In this document: positions 11,946 through 24,600 of the stretch, one piece after another
How the letters are laid out: each line of letters starts with the position of its first letter
How positions within the stretch are numbered: position 1 is the first letter of the stretch
NCBI RefSeq assembly: GCF_964656455.1
Contig: NC_135715.1
Coordinates: 38,512,603 to 38,576,602 of the forward strand
DNA length: 64,000 bases
Origin: Halichoerus grypus
Taxonomy: Eukaryota > Chordata > Mammalia > Carnivora > Phocidae
Direction of reading: 5' to 3'
The notes under the pieces: generated by a model
Databases searched by the model: none
Seen by the model: only the letters and a program-made list of their open reading frames with translations
Told to the model about the DNA's origin: nothing
Translations under genes and position numbers: made by a program

Positions 11946-13504
11946 GAAGGCTCTTCCTCAAATGGTTTTGCATATGTAGAAACCTACTTAGCAGTGAATT
12001 CATTTGTTCAATTACCAGGGATGTTCTTTTCATGTTTAATATCTGCTGAATGATAAAGCAAGGAAAACCGTCTTTATACTCAGATACTATGACTGCGGCC
12101 TTATTTTTCTCTACCAGGCAACAAGCTGGATATCCTTCATCCTGGGGCAATGGCAACAGTGATAGCTAGGAAGAGGGAGCAAGGAGCCATGACAAAGCCA
12201 TGAGAGGTGACATTTTTAAAGTATTTTCTCAGGATTATGCATTCTATGTGCAAAATGACAAAATTAGATGGATGTTGAATTTATCCTCATAAGGCAGAAA
12301 TAATTAGATCACTGGAGGTATTCTAAGTGCAACCAGGACAGTTGATGCTGTATTCGCATTAATGAGAATTAACTCATTTCTGGGATGGATTTCTAAATCT
12401 AATATATAGTGTATATGTATAATAAGTACATATAAATACATAATTAATATGTAACTATATGCAGGGGTTTTTTTCTAGATAAGGGAATGATTGCATGTTT
12501 AACTCCTTCAAAAAACCCCTCACAGTGACAGTAAAGAAATAAGATGGGGCAAAAGGCACAAGGGTGAAGAGCACAAAAGGTTGTAAGCAGAAATGAAGTT
12601 TCAATAAATTTATGGAAGATGAAAAAACAAAGGAAGCAATGTTCAAAGTGAAGAAACCTGTTGTTTAGGACACAGAAAATTTAGAGCCGAACCTAGAAAA
12701 ATCCCAGCTCACAAGAAGTTGAGGAATAAGAAAGACTGCTTGTGTGACTTGACTTTTTCCTGGGTGATCTGTGAGAGAACCCTGAAATCTCAGTCTTAAC
12801 CCATTTCTCATGCGGTTTTAACCTATTTCAGGTTCATTCCTTCATGGGTACTACTGATCAGGGCTTGGGTCTCCAAGGTCTGAGTCCTGGGTCTTTGCTA
12901 CTTTTATCTTGGGCCTCAGCCATCTTTACAATGTGGAATCAAAATTAAGCCAAACCCAGAACTATCAAGGACACAGAACTGTTTGAGGAAAAACCTGCAT
13001 TCAGGAGACAAGAACAGGATACTATGAAAAAGGATCTCTTACAGAATGTGAAGGAGCATTGGAATTTGAAAATATGATTGGGAGTTTTTTTAAATGGTGG
13101 TAAAAGACAATGAGGAGGGAAAGCTCTTTACTGAAAAATGACATCTAATAAAAGAAGAAAGGTCAATAGCATTAGAAAATCTGTCTTGTAACATGTAATT
13201 ACTGATTCAGGTCAAAGATCATCAGTGCATGCAAGAATCATCTGGTGCCAGTTTGGCTGTCTTTGAATATTTTGTTATTTGACAGTGTGTCATCCCACAG
13301 ATCATTTATTGATTGAAAAGAGGAAATAGTCCTCAAGAGTAGAAAGGATTACAGTTACTTCCTATAAAATGGCTATACTTGATATCATGAATAGTGAAAC
13401 AGTCTGGAATTGAGTCTCCTGGTGTAAGTGAATATGAAGAACACAGCCTCACCTATGAAATATTGTTGCTCGGAATGCTTGCCTTTAAGACTCTGGTTCT
13501 AGTC
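11946..13504. other. Gene-free flank
   Basis: Mostly unique AT-rich sequence. I see no gene, no young repeat and no conserved-looking motif cluster. Short frames such as 12455-12646 (minus) are low-complexity and unsupported. Confidence 0.45.
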
Positions 13505-13788
13505 CTATGCTCTCCAGTATGGTAGCCACTAGACCTGTGTGGCTATTGGAGACATGAGTTGTGCTCTAAGTATAGAGTATACACTGGGTTTCATAGATAC
13601 AGTACTCTAATAGTTAATATTTTTTTTAAAAAATTTTTATATCAGTTACATGGTGAAATGTGTTTTAGATATATTGAACAAAATATCTTAATTAAAATAA
13701 TTTTACCTCATTTTTTCTTAAGACTGGCTATTAGAATAGTTAAAATTATATACGTGGCCCAAATTATATTTTTATTGGACAGCACTGC
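13505..13788. mobile_element. hAT-Charlie-type DNA transposon fossil
   Basis: Near-terminal inverted repeats are visible: CTATGCTCTCCAGTATGGTA on the left and TATTGGACAGCACTG on the right, matching the CAGYGCTGTCCAATA ends of a mammalian hAT-Charlie family. Internal landmarks include GCCACTAGACCTGTGTGGCT and TATATACGTGGCCCAAATTA. About 280 bp and without transposase, so non-autonomous. MER3- or MER63-like by memory; the exact name is uncertain. A 103-codon frame at 13559-13870 overlaps it by chance. Confidence 0.6.
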
Positions 13789-14365
13789 TTTAGATCTAAC
13801 TCCCAGTTTACAAAAAATTCAGGTCACAGAGAATCAGGTTAATGACCCAAGAGGAGAAGCAATTAAGTAAATCCAGATTGTGGAATAGTCTATCCTACAA
13901 CTGTCCTAAACTGTCAAGAAAAAAAAAAAAAAATTAAGAATGCTTTAAGACTAAAGAGCTATAACGAAGGCATTATAAACAGATTGGCTATGAACTTTCT
14001 GGGAATGAGAAGAAAATTTTGAGTATCACTAGATATTAGATGTTTTGGAATTATTACTACTACAGCATGATATTGTGGTTCTGTAGATTGGTTTTAGTTG
14101 CATTCTGAATGATTTTGTAGTGATAGGTCTATATCTTTGGAATGACTGAGCAAATATGTGATGAAGAGATCAAGGACACTGGATACAATATTTAAAATTG
14201 CCCAATCTAGACAAAGAATTGTATTTTTCTACATGTAAGTTTTCTTATTGAAAACAAGAGTCCACAGTTTTAAGTGTGAAAGGATGGTCAAAAATTTTAC
14301 ATTTTCTTTTTCCTCTGTAGTATATGGTTTTCTTCCATGTGTATTTCTTATTGATAAAAAATACA

Positions 14366-14559
14366 GGGATGCCTGGGTGGCACAGTCATTTAAGTATCCA
14401 ACTCTTGGTTTGGGTTCAGGTTGTGATCTCAGGGTCTTGAGATCAAGCCCTGTGTCCGGCTCGGCTCTGCGCTCGGCGTGGAGTCTGGTTGAGATTCTCT
14501 CTCCTGCCTCTCCCACTCATGTTCTCTTTCTCTCTCTCAAACAAATCTTAAAAAAAAAT
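14366..14559 (+). mobile_element. CAN SINE, diverged older subtype
   Basis: It opens GGGATGCCTGGGTGGCAC, with CAACTCTTGGTTTGGGTTCA in place of the usual CTGCCTTCGGCTCAGG. It carries GGTCTTGAGATCAAGCCC and GCTCGGCGTGGAGTC, and ends in CTCTCTCAAACAAATCTT plus an A-run. Flanks AAAAATACAG and AAAAATACAA are a decayed duplication. The diagnostic changes and lost AAATAAATAAA repeats indicate an older SINEC subfamily than the other copies. Confidence 0.9.
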
Positions 14560-14569
14560 ACAATACATA

Positions 14570-16904
14570 ACTGTATAATATCAAATAATATGAAAATATT
14601 AGCAGTCTCCACTGTAAAAGTAATTTTCTATGTACTATTGATATTGATTCAGTTACTTCCTTTCTCATCAGTGATCATTTACAATTGAAACACCAGATGC
14701 AAAATGCTGATGATTATACCAGTCAGCATTCCACCACTATCATTAACCCTGTAATTTTTACTCATGTAAATGTAAAATAATAATTGAATAAAATCGGACT
14801 CTACCATGGGTATTCATTGTAATTAAAATATTAAACTATGAAAAGAAAAGTTACTTGTGTAATAACTTGTCATAGATTTCTCCTCCAACTAGGCATCTGA
14901 ATAGCTTTATAGCAACTTTGCAGAACTGCATTTTAATGCTGTGTATCTGTCTTGTATGACTTGATTTGAAATTTATACTCTCCTTTGTCTTCCTAGTAGC
15001 AGAATAATCTCTAGCAGTTTAAGTGCAGATTTAAGGTGAAGATACTAAAATAGAATCTCAGCCATCTAAAAAAATTGCAAATACACCTAACATTAGTTAT
15101 AAGCAATACAAAGTAGACTGTTCACAAATCTCAATAATCTGGAATTCAAGGAGCATACAAAAAATTTCAGTAACACTTGTATAATTTTTAATTGAATGCA
15201 TATATTTGATAGCCATCTAACTTTAAAATGGATGCTGTTGGTAATTTGGAAAAATTATCATGGAAAATACGTGTTTTTCTTTTTTTTTGTTTTTACTATT
15301 CACCGATTTTTGATGATGGAAACTTCACAAGTCTTAAGGTGTTAGTATTTCTATTTCAATAGGCAACACAGCAAGGTACCTCTCTTTTTACACCTTTTTA
15401 GGTCCTGAGTACCCTGCAGTCTCAGCCACCATTGATTAATGAGTAAGTCCTCAAACAGCCGACTTAGAAATCAGCACATTGTAAACTAATGAAACAGGAG
15501 TGAAAAATGTTCCTTAAAACTAACACAAAAGGGGAAAGAAAGAACTAACAAGAATAGCACAGGCAGTTTTGTTGCTTTTTCTGAAAGAAACATTTGTTTT
15601 AAAGTACATACATTCATGCATTGACATCACTGTGTTGCTGGTTTTCCTAGCTCATGATTCTAGTGTATCTTTTGCAAGAATCTGACTATAATTCTGTTAT
15701 AATTTATTAAATATCAAAATTAAATTACTATGTGACAAATGTGAATAAACAGCTTAAAAACATGGTTAATACAAATTTCAAAGAATTCCTTTGACAATAT
15801 TGACACTTGAAATCACAGCAAAAATTAATGGTTTAATGTTGCTCTTAATTGCATAAGATAGGAATTTTGTTAGATTAGTGAAATTTATAATACTTAGAGC
15901 ATAAATCCATACATTTAATACATTTGGGCATTTTAGTTTTGATATGCATTACCAAAAAAGTCCTCTAGATGGCAGTGTTTACCACAGTTAGAAAATATTT
16001 TAGAACTATTTTAACTTTTAAAAATTATTCTCAAATGAGCCAAATTGTGCATAGTAAAAACTTCAGTCTTCTAGTACTCAGTATTTCTTCAGAATTTTTA
16101 TTTTGCTCTGAGTGAATGTTTAACCTAATTCAGCAAGAGTTTGCTCATTTATTAGGTTATTGTAATTTCATTTGCAAATTTCCAGGAAGTGTTAAGTTGA
16201 CCCAAAAACTTTAGAATAAACATATATGTGATCTGTATCCTTTGGAGGAATTAAAATAAGTTCTTGAGACTATGATAACCAGGATGAAAGAAATTTTAAC
16301 AACTAACTGGATTTTTTTTTTCCAGACTTGTATATAATCGTAGATTTGAATAGAGTTATAGATGCTTTACTGGGAATTATAATCTTATAACCAAGGGAGG
16401 TTTTCATCTTCTATTTGAAATAATCGTAGTTAATTTTTTGAAATAATCGTAGTTTAATTTTTTGCCCCGATGAAAACCCAGATGAGTCAGATATGTAACA
16501 GAATCTAGGGCAATCATGCTTTGTCAGAGAGCTTGTGAGTGGGGTAGATTTTTTAGAACTATGAAATCATAGAAATGATAAGGGCATATAAAATTAACTT
16601 ATACTAGATATATTACACACTAGCATAAAACTAGTAAAAATGCCTCACATATACATGAATCTTAAATTTTCTAAAAACAAGAATGGACAGAAATGGCCAA
16701 GTTCAGGCCCTATGGAGTTGGAAGAGATTTCTTCAGATTTCAACTAGTATTTCAGAGATATAATTTATAACCTATTTTGTCCATTTTCCGGTAGATTATC
16801 AAGTGAACTCCAATGGTATTTTAACTTTTGCTCTGGTGATTTAGAAACTTTAAATATAAATTAAATCATAATATATGAAAAATACAAATGCTCTTCATCT
16901 AGAG
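14570..16904. other. Gene-free flank, repeat-poor
   Basis: Unique-looking AT-rich sequence without recognisable SINE or LINE copies. The one point of note is a CTCF-like motif at 15962-15975, listed separately. No gene seen. Confidence 0.5.
15962..15975 (+). promoter_or_regulatory. Candidate CTCF-binding motif
   Basis: CCTCTAGATGGCAG matches the vertebrate CTCF core CCASYAGRKGGCRS at 13 of 14 positions (T for A at position 3). It lies about 8.6 kb upstream of the PCDH9 exon 1. Occupancy cannot be judged from sequence. Confidence 0.45.
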
Positions 16905-17179
16905 CAGCCTTTCTCAACTTTGACACCACTGCCAGATTGGGCCTGGTAATTCTTTGAGGGTGGTGTGGTGGGTGTGGGGGCGGTTTAGGGAATTGGGGGG
17001 AAGCTGGTCTGTACATTAGAGAAGATTTAACATCATCCCCCGCCTCCACCTACTAGATAGCAATAGCAAATAGTAACAACCCTTCCCATGAACTCTTTCC
17101 TGTCCCCCAAACCGCTCTTCCGATGCTCTAGTTGTGATCATCTAAATGTCTCCAGACACAACCTGAGTTGAAAACCATG
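16905..17179 (-). mobile_element. MER20-type DNA transposon fossil with G-rich expansion
   Basis: Reverse orientation: CAGCCTTTCTCAACTTTGAC at the left, GGTAATTCTTTGAGGG, CACCTACTAGATAGCAATAG, AATGTCTCCAGACACAACC, and GAGTTGAAAACCATGG at the right. The stretch corresponding to TTGTTGTGGGGGGCTG has become an unusually G-rich run (about 16958-17007). It is longer than a standard 219-bp MER20. Confidence 0.65.
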
Positions 17180-18217
17180 GATATAAATGTTTGATTTTTC
17201 TTTTCATGTATTCTCTCTTACAATTAAAAAATGCCAATCATGTTAGTACAGTTCATTAGTCCTTCAGTGGGTAAGTTAGGAATGAGGTCAGGCAAAATTC
17301 CTAAGTTGCTGTGGTGAGTTCTTACATTAGGACTCTAGGTTGCAAGTAATAGTTACCATAAAGGCTACTATAAAGTGTAGCTCGTACACTGTGGCAGGGA
17401 TATGATTGGAGACCACCAATGAACTGGAACCAGGTAATTCTCTACCGTAGGGGATCCTCATCTCTGATTCTTTCTGCCCATCATCTTTTTTCTTCTCTCT
17501 TTGGTTTTCTGGCCTATGTAATGAAAACTGCTTCAAATTCCTCCTGAGTACATAGTTCAGAGCGATTACATCTTGGAATGTCACTGGTACAGACTCAGGT
17601 TCTTTAGTGAAGGGGTTTGCTGCTCAGTCTTGAATTTAATTAATCTTCATAAATCAAGAGTTAGCATAATGGGATGGATCCATCAACTTCTGGTGGGGTG
17701 GGAGGAGTCCACACCATGTGGAGATGGCTGTTTTTTTGCTGACCGTATGGATGGAACATGGGGAAAAACATTTCCAAAAAAGGAAGTCTTGTGAGCTTTG
17801 AAAATGACCCATAGGTGTCCACACATGTATTTTCTCACCTCCTTGTTGATACCTTCTATGCTCATCCATGGCTTGGTGCCCCCACATGGCTCAGAAAGTG
17901 TCTGGGCCCTCCCATTCTGCCCCGAAAGAATGCCAGGCTCTCCAAATACGCTTCTTTCTCACTGCCAGTCCAAAGTAAAACTAAAACGTAGCTCAAGAGA
18001 CCCAATCTCTGAGGGAAAAAAAAAAAACTAAAGTTAATATGTATAATGTGTAAATTCCTCAAGTCTCTGAGCAGTATTTCCATCAAAGGAATGCTTGGTA
18101 ACAGAATTAATCCCTGTGTGGTAAAATGGTAGGTATAATCCTTTCTCCAGTGTTTTTGTCTTTTTTTTTTTTTTTTTTTCCTGTGGGTCATGACACTTCT
18201 TAAGATTCCTTTTAGGT
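17180..18217. other. Unassigned patch with many short frames
   Basis: Overlapping open frames of 60-126 codons occur on both strands. None has a protein signature, and the plus-strand ones run into an A12 tract at 18018. The composition and the decay at 17640-18030 suggest an old dispersed repeat or LTR fragment, but I cannot name it. A T19 run sits at 18161-18179. Confidence 0.35.
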
Positions 18218-18383
18218 CCTTGCTACTTAAGGTGTGGTCCACACACCAATATCAGGATCACCTGGTTATTTGGTAGAAATGCACAACTTCAGCTCCCACC
18301 CCAAAACTAATGTATCAGAATGTGCATTTTAATTTAACAAGATATATGGGTAATTCGTCTCCGTATTAAAGTTTGAGAAACAC
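18218..18383 (-). mobile_element. MER5-type hAT-Charlie fossil
   Basis: Landmarks are AAGGTGTGGTCCACACACCA, ATCAGGATCACCTGG, TAGAAATGCACAACTTCAGC, ATGTATCAGAATGTGCATTT and AAAGTTTGAGAAACACAG. They are collinear with MER5A in reverse orientation. Non-coding. Confidence 0.65.
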
Positions 18384-20914
18384 AGAATCAGGTTAATTTT
18401 TATTTAAATCACTAAGTCGATTTTATATAATATTAGGCTTAAAATAATAAACTCAGTAGACCTTCTGCACTAACATGAAGATCAAAAACAATTTGATTGC
18501 TGGCATACTTATTTATGAATAATATCAAGAACTTGCTACTAAGTGAACTGTTAAGATTAATGTCACAAGCAAAATTTTTGAAATCTAAAATATAAAGAAG
18601 AGATACTGTGAAGAGTTACAAAGTAGAAAGGACTCACAGGCTAGTATGTTTCAGCTGAATTACACTTGAAATACAGACATTTGAATATTTCTGTGCTGAG
18701 CATATAGGAGGTTTTAAAAACTATAGTAGGCATTCTCTTTATATAGTGTGGTTCTTAAACAGAGTTTTGAATGAACTAGTGAAGATTAATGACACTAAAT
18801 TTGTCCCCTATGAGTTTAATAATTTCATGTAATTCTCATTTTATACTTTCTTAATTGTGGTATTTACATGAAGTGTTCCTTGGTCGTTAGAATCTACTTA
18901 TCTGTTGTAATATACCAAAAAGTCTGTACAGTTCCATGGTGAGAAACAAATATTACTGAAAAATAATCCCATTACACCTCTTCGCCATAGCTGTTAAAGA
19001 CACCTCTATTGGTAGAGTTGTTATTCCCAGAAATTAACAAATAAATTTGCAATTAGGTCATAGATACACTGATGTTGCTCTCAAACATGGTGCTCTTTAC
19101 TCTCCAAAGTCAATACATTGCTTGAATAGTTTTGTGATTTAAATGTTTATGATCTTTTTGAAATTATAAGAGGCATTTATTGCTTTTTGTTATATTTTAC
19201 AAGTGACATTTTTCCAAAGAAAATTTTCCTAATTAGGCTTTCTTATAAATTCCACATAATTTAAAAATTGTAACATACTATTTTTAAAAATAAATCACTT
19301 ATTATGTCTCCTGGCTTACTTTAAAGCAGATCAACCCCATTCTATACAGTAAAGAAGTGTCTTTGGTGAATTTTCAGCAAGGATTAAAACAGCCTCAATC
19401 TTTTATGGCTGGAGCACAGTAAATTCGTAGGCGTAGGATTGAAAAGATGATGTGCATTTTAGAACCCTTTAAAGGCGTGTATTAGTATACAGTACAGAAT
19501 CAGTTTTTCATTTAAGAAAAAATTAAAGAATTATGTGTATAAACACAATTTTTGTAGGCAGAGTGTATTGACTTAAGTCCCAGTCAAAGCATAGCAGTAC
19601 CTTTTAAAGGCTGAGCAATCCTTATATCCATTACTTGGATCTTATCAGTGATACGGAGTTAAGCCAGGGCTGCTGGAGTCAATGGAATATGCATAGTCTC
19701 CCTGACTCATCCTAATTCAATTAGAGGGAACTGTGGGTTGAATTTGATTCCTGAGAGGAGATTATAAGAGAAAAATGAGGCTTATCCATCCTGGCCTATA
19801 TTAAGTCTATTTATGTGCACATTATGTAACAAATTGGGCTCTTAGAAGAATATCGTATGAATTTGTCCTTAAAAAAACAGGAAAAAATTATAGGCGTGAA
19901 GAAGTTTGGGGGGTGGGGTATAGAATAAGTTACTAGAATGCTGCTTCAAGTAATACAAAGTTCTGTTTTCAACAACATACTCTTATTGAGAAAGTACTGA
20001 AAGAATAAAAAACCTGTACTATATTTTAACTTGACGAAGTCCTAATATTTAAGAAAATCATTTTCCCAATTATCCTTGGGCAGATGCTGTTGTGCTTGAA
20101 ACATGTTTTTGTCTCGAACATTTTTCTATTTCTATTTTAAGTGTAAATAGAGGTGCTTCCAAATGTGCATGCTATTTTTGCATCTGTGGACATTTATATA
20201 AATATGAATTGAATAGATCATCTTTGATATTCTAACAGCTTTTACCCACAAAAATGTCATACATGGGAAATAGGAAGTTTTGTATGTTCTATTTCACTTG
20301 GAATAACATGACTTTAAAGTGATCAAATTAAAGTTAAATATATATTCTCTCTTTACTATCTTAAAACCCCTTTTTCATGTTTTCCCAAGTGATTACCTGT
20401 ACACCCCCGATGATAGCTTTGCCATGTCTGTCTATAACCTTAAGTCTTAAATAACCAATAACAAAATTTGAAAATTCAGTATTTCCTTTATATAGTAATC
20501 ACGATAAAATAGTTGCACTGGAAGATGTCAGTTAATATTGTAATAAAGTTAGAGCTACAAACCTGACATCTGTAATCGTTGTCAGTCATAAAAATATAGC
20601 AAATTGGGATAAATTTAGTTCAGTCATTCAAACAGAATGAAGCTTCTTGTCACCTGCTTTCCTTTGTGATTTGATTACCTTGGACTAGGTTTTTCTTAAG
20701 GAAAAAGAAAAAAAAAAGGTATTCAAAGGAAAAAGCTAATAATGAAGCAAAGGAATTACTCAAGAAGCTTACTACACTTTGCCTGTTTGCACAGCCTTAA
20801 AAGGTGTTAATTTTCTTTCTGTGGTGTTAAAATTCTGCATTGTCATTTTCTAAACAGTGATAATACAAATAACCTTTAGTATTCTTCACACAGTCTTACC
20901 CCAGAAGTACACTA

Positions 20915-20985
20915 CAGTAGGCTAGCCTCTTTTGTGAAATGGGGACAATACTACCTGCTGTGACATCAGAGCCCCTGTGATTGAT
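20915..20985 (+). repeat. MIR fragment
   Basis: CTCTTTTGTGAAATGGGGAC followed by AATACTACCTGCTGTGACAT matches the MIR segment TTCCTCATCTGTAAAATGGGGATAATA...CTACC. Short and diverged. Confidence 0.5.
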
Positions 20986-22923
20986 TGATTAATGTGTGCT
21001 AGACACAATAAGCTATATGGATTAAAGGAACTTTAGAAGGAAGTATTTAATTTTTAACTTTGATTGCAATACACAACTAGTATATTAAAGACAAAAATTT
21101 TAGTCTTGAAATCCTTGAGGTCATTTGATCGTTCCAAATACCACAGTCTGTCTCTTATATAAAATGTTTCTTTAAGAAGCCTTTACAATCCGTGTGAAAA
21201 GTAATTTTAAAATGCTGGATGATAACTAGAAAATCAGATGAAAATCCAATTAAACAAGGTAATAATTTAGGTTATTAAATGCCATTACATGGACACTATT
21301 GTTTAATATACATACAAACAGAGCAGCATTAAATTTTTGAAATTTAAAAATTTTAACTTGACATCTGTGTCTATAGAAATCTGTAATAGCATTTTAGTTT
21401 TCAGTCAGCTGGCTGAAGGTGACTTAGCTTCACAAGTGTCCCATGACTTACATAACACGCAAAGGACACCAAAGGCAATTTTACTACAGCCCAGATGACA
21501 TAATTCCTAAAGTCCTAATCAAGTACAGCACAGGTGAGAACATCATAATTCCTGGCTGTAGAACATAAGCATTTACAAAGATGAATAAGGGTTAAAGAGA
21601 TCTAATTGGAAGTCTAGAATACATATTGAAAGCTCTGTATTAGAAGTCATAATTGGAAATCTAATATTTTATTAAATTCACTAAGGAAAAATGACTAAAA
21701 TGCAGTAAAACAACATATTCCCCTACAGAAGCTAAAATTACTGTTTCCCAAATTCACAATTCTGCAGACATAACTTTTGAAATAGAGGTGGATTGTGAGC
21801 AGCTCTCATTATGCACATGTTCTACATAGTGTTTTCTGCAGAAGCCTCAAGTTATTTTTTTTCCTGGAATATTAATGAGATCTCTAATCGTAGTTCTCAG
21901 TCTATAGTTTATAAATTGGAATATAATAGGGAAAACAATAAGCTTCAGTTGTTCTGGCTTTAAGAGCTAAAACTGGTTTGGTTAAAGAATCTCAATAATC
22001 TAGAAATGCTTAATAAACACAAAATAGGATGCACTGCACTGAAGTCAGCTCTATTTCTGTACTCAGTTTCCTTCGCAAAGAATCTAGATGTACTTCTTTT
22101 GGGGGGCTTTGACCTGTAGGTTCCATTAATTGGAGTCTCATGGTCATAAATTTAATCATGTGATGTTTTTTTTCTCTTCCCTTACCTTCATCTGTGTTCT
22201 AAGATTTCATCTATGAGCATAGGATAATAATGGGTTCTGACTACAAGTCAAGCTATCCCTTAGCAAACAGAAACAATTATGCTTGGTAATAAGGTTAAAT
22301 AATTATTGCTAAGCTATGTGTTGCGATTACAACAGAACTTTGAAATGACTACAGAATGATTAGAATAAGAATGTGAGCTAGCATACTTATGAAATGAACT
22401 GGAAAGTGTCTGTGCTGCTGTGTTTATTATAAATGTATTAGGATGATGGTTCATTTATTTTAAACTAGTCCAAAGAATAAAGTAGGTGACGACTGGAACA
22501 ATGCACTAGCTTTAACTTTAGATTTTGTGAATGGCAAAATAATCATCACTGGCAAGATAAAAGAATTCCTTTAATTCACATTGTATCAGGTAATATTTTT
22601 TATTTTTAGATACTTAAGCAGCTCTTTTTATTAAATTTGTGTATTCTAATCCTACAAAATACTATTTATGAGTTGTTAGGCTATTTAAAAACAGTATCAA
22701 CCTATTGCTTGCAAGAAACCGGTTTTATATTTTATGTCTAAGGGATAGGTGTGTTTTACAGTGGGCTTTTAGGCACTGCACTTTTACTGTGAATATTCAC
22801 CGGAGAAGTTTGAACAAAAAGGAGCTTACATTTTCATAGATGAGGGGAAATTGTAATGCCACATGAGTTGGTTAAAAAAAAAAAAAGGAATTATATACAT
22901 CTAAGTTTGGTAGGCTTAGTGGG

Positions 22924-22947
22924 TTTGTTTTTGTTTTTGTTTTTTTA
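22924..22947. repeat. (TTTTTG)n low-complexity
   Basis: Tandem TTTGTTTTTG units ending in a T-run. Visible directly. Confidence 0.85.
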
Positions 22948-23559
22948 CTTTTAACTTAAATATCTAAAAATTAGTTGTTCCTATTTAAAAAAACGTACTA
23001 AAAAACAAAAGCTATCCCCTAAACATACCATCATAGTGCATAACTATGTGAAGAGCCTTAATGCTTCTACAGCCCAGTACAGAATATGGAACACGGAGGT
23101 TTAAAATAAATGCTCTTTATCCTCCGTGCAATTTAGAACAAGTTACTCAATCATGCATTAAGACCTTCTCAGACAACCTTTATAGGTCATTCAAAAGTAT
23201 TTTTTTGTGTGTTCCAAGTGAACTGTTATTAATGCCTCAAACTTAGGTATCTGGCATTGTAGGTAGAGCCCCTTACACAAATTTTCGTGGTTTACTACTT
23301 TTAAAAGATCAATCAAAAACAGTGCTTTGGGGGCTAATATTTAGGGAACAAAGCTAATCCTTTCGGGAGTCATTCCATTTAGCTCTTGTAGGAAAACGAG
23401 AAACGTGTGAGGATACGCTACAGAACTTGTCAGAAAGGCACAGGGAAAGACAAGTATTACATGTAAAGTTGGAATCAGAAGTGCAAAAGGAAAGGAAATG
23501 TTCTACACTTCGGGGAGCAGCTGGACGGGACTCCTTCCAGCCTTTCGCAAGCAAAGTTT

Positions 23560-24600
23560 GCAGTTAGGTGGGCTGGAAGCGGGTTTTGCTACAGCCGCCG
23601 CGCAACCAGGCGAGCTCGGGTTCCCAGGTTTGTGGCCACGGGGGGAGCCGAAGTGCAAGGACAGCTAAGATCGGCTGCCGTGGCCCGTGCTGTCCTCCGA
23701 GGTACTTCACACCGCACGCCACACTGGCCTAGGGCTGATCAAGGGACTTCCCAGAGGCTGCTACTGTCCCTCCCCCCCCTCCCCCCGGGCAGCTTCCCAC
23801 CCTGCTTCTAGGAAGTGCTCAAATTTTAATTTTCTTTCCGGTCTTGATTGAGATTCAAATATCCTGTCCTGACCTTTCGCTGTCCGCCCTCTCTGCCCTT
23901 CTTGCCAGTGTTCCTGCCAGCAAAAGCCTCTAGTTGCAGTACTGGGCATTTTGTCTGTTTTAACGCTCTCCGGAGAGCTGTTGGCCCGTGCTCCCTCCCG
24001 AGGGGTGACTGCGTATCGTGCCTCGTACCCTGGGTTGACTCTTTCCCTTCTTTTCATTTTGGCCCCTCCATTCAGTACAGAGGAGTGCGAAATGTGAGCC
24101 CGGAGATGAGCCGTCTCGGCGTCCCCCGTCCGCCCACCGCTGTGCGGGAGGCTCCCCGGATCCTTGCCTGTGCTCCCCGCCAGCCTCCCTCGTCGCCCCG
24201 GGTCGTCCCACCACCCGTGCTCCGCCGTTCTCTGCCCCGCGCGGCACAGAGCAACCCCCCAGCCCGGCTCGCGCGCCACGAGAGCTGCAGCCGCGCGGGC
24301 CTGGGGAGCGCCGGCGTTTCCCTCCGGGGCCGGACCCTGCTGGGCATGCTCAGTGCGCCTCCTGAAACCCGGCTCTCCCGGGGCCAGGATCAGTTCTCCG
24401 GGTTTTCGCGGCTGCCGAGGGGGCGCTGAGGAGGGGAAGCTGGGAGACAGTCAGTGCCTTGTTCCTCGCCCCCTCCCTCGCGCCCGGCTGCGGCCGCCCG
24501 CACCGCAAGATGCGGGCCAATCAGGGGTCGGGGGCGGGGCTCGGGCAGTCACGCCCTCCCTCTGGGCTTATTGAGAGTTATATCAAGAAATTCAGTTCAG
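23560..24600 (+). promoter_or_regulatory. PCDH9: CpG-island promoter of PCDH9
   Basis: The sequence changes abruptly from AT-rich to GC-rich with frequent CG dinucleotides, densest at about 24,100-24,560. A CCAAT box (GGCCAATCAGG, CCAAT at 24517-24521) is followed 9 bases later by a GC box GGGGGCGGGGC (24530-24540), typical of Sp1/NF-Y promoters. A weak TATA-like TTATATCAA lies at 24579-24587, which would put initiation near 24,590-24,620, at the start of a purine-rich leader. GCATGCTCAGTGCGCC near 24346 is NRF1-like. The position just upstream of a 5' exon with a perfect donor supports this as the promoter. The exact start site is inference. Confidence 0.8.

Larger units (their letters stand above)
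18384..23550. other. 5-kb upstream flank, low in repeats
   Basis: Unique AT-rich sequence leading to the PCDH9 promoter. A small MIR trace lies at 20915-20985 (GTGAAATGGGGACAATACTA). Low-complexity TTTTTG repeats lie at 22924-22947. No gene is supported. The scarcity of repeats and patches such as 19540-19830 and 21380-21560 are compatible with conserved regulatory DNA, but conservation cannot be seen from a single sequence. Confidence 0.45.

Noticed and set aside
17327..18242. Concentration of overlapping frames on both strands, considered as a processed pseudogene
   Set aside because: No translated segment resembles a known protein. Coding is inconsistent between frames. The flanks are MER20 and MER5 fossils, so an old unnamed repeat is more likely.
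23761..24429. Frames of 91-193 codons on both strands in the CpG island
   Set aside because: GC-rich DNA has few stop codons. The translations are Arg/Pro/Gly/Ser-rich on both strands and in several frames at once, without motifs. The region is promoter.
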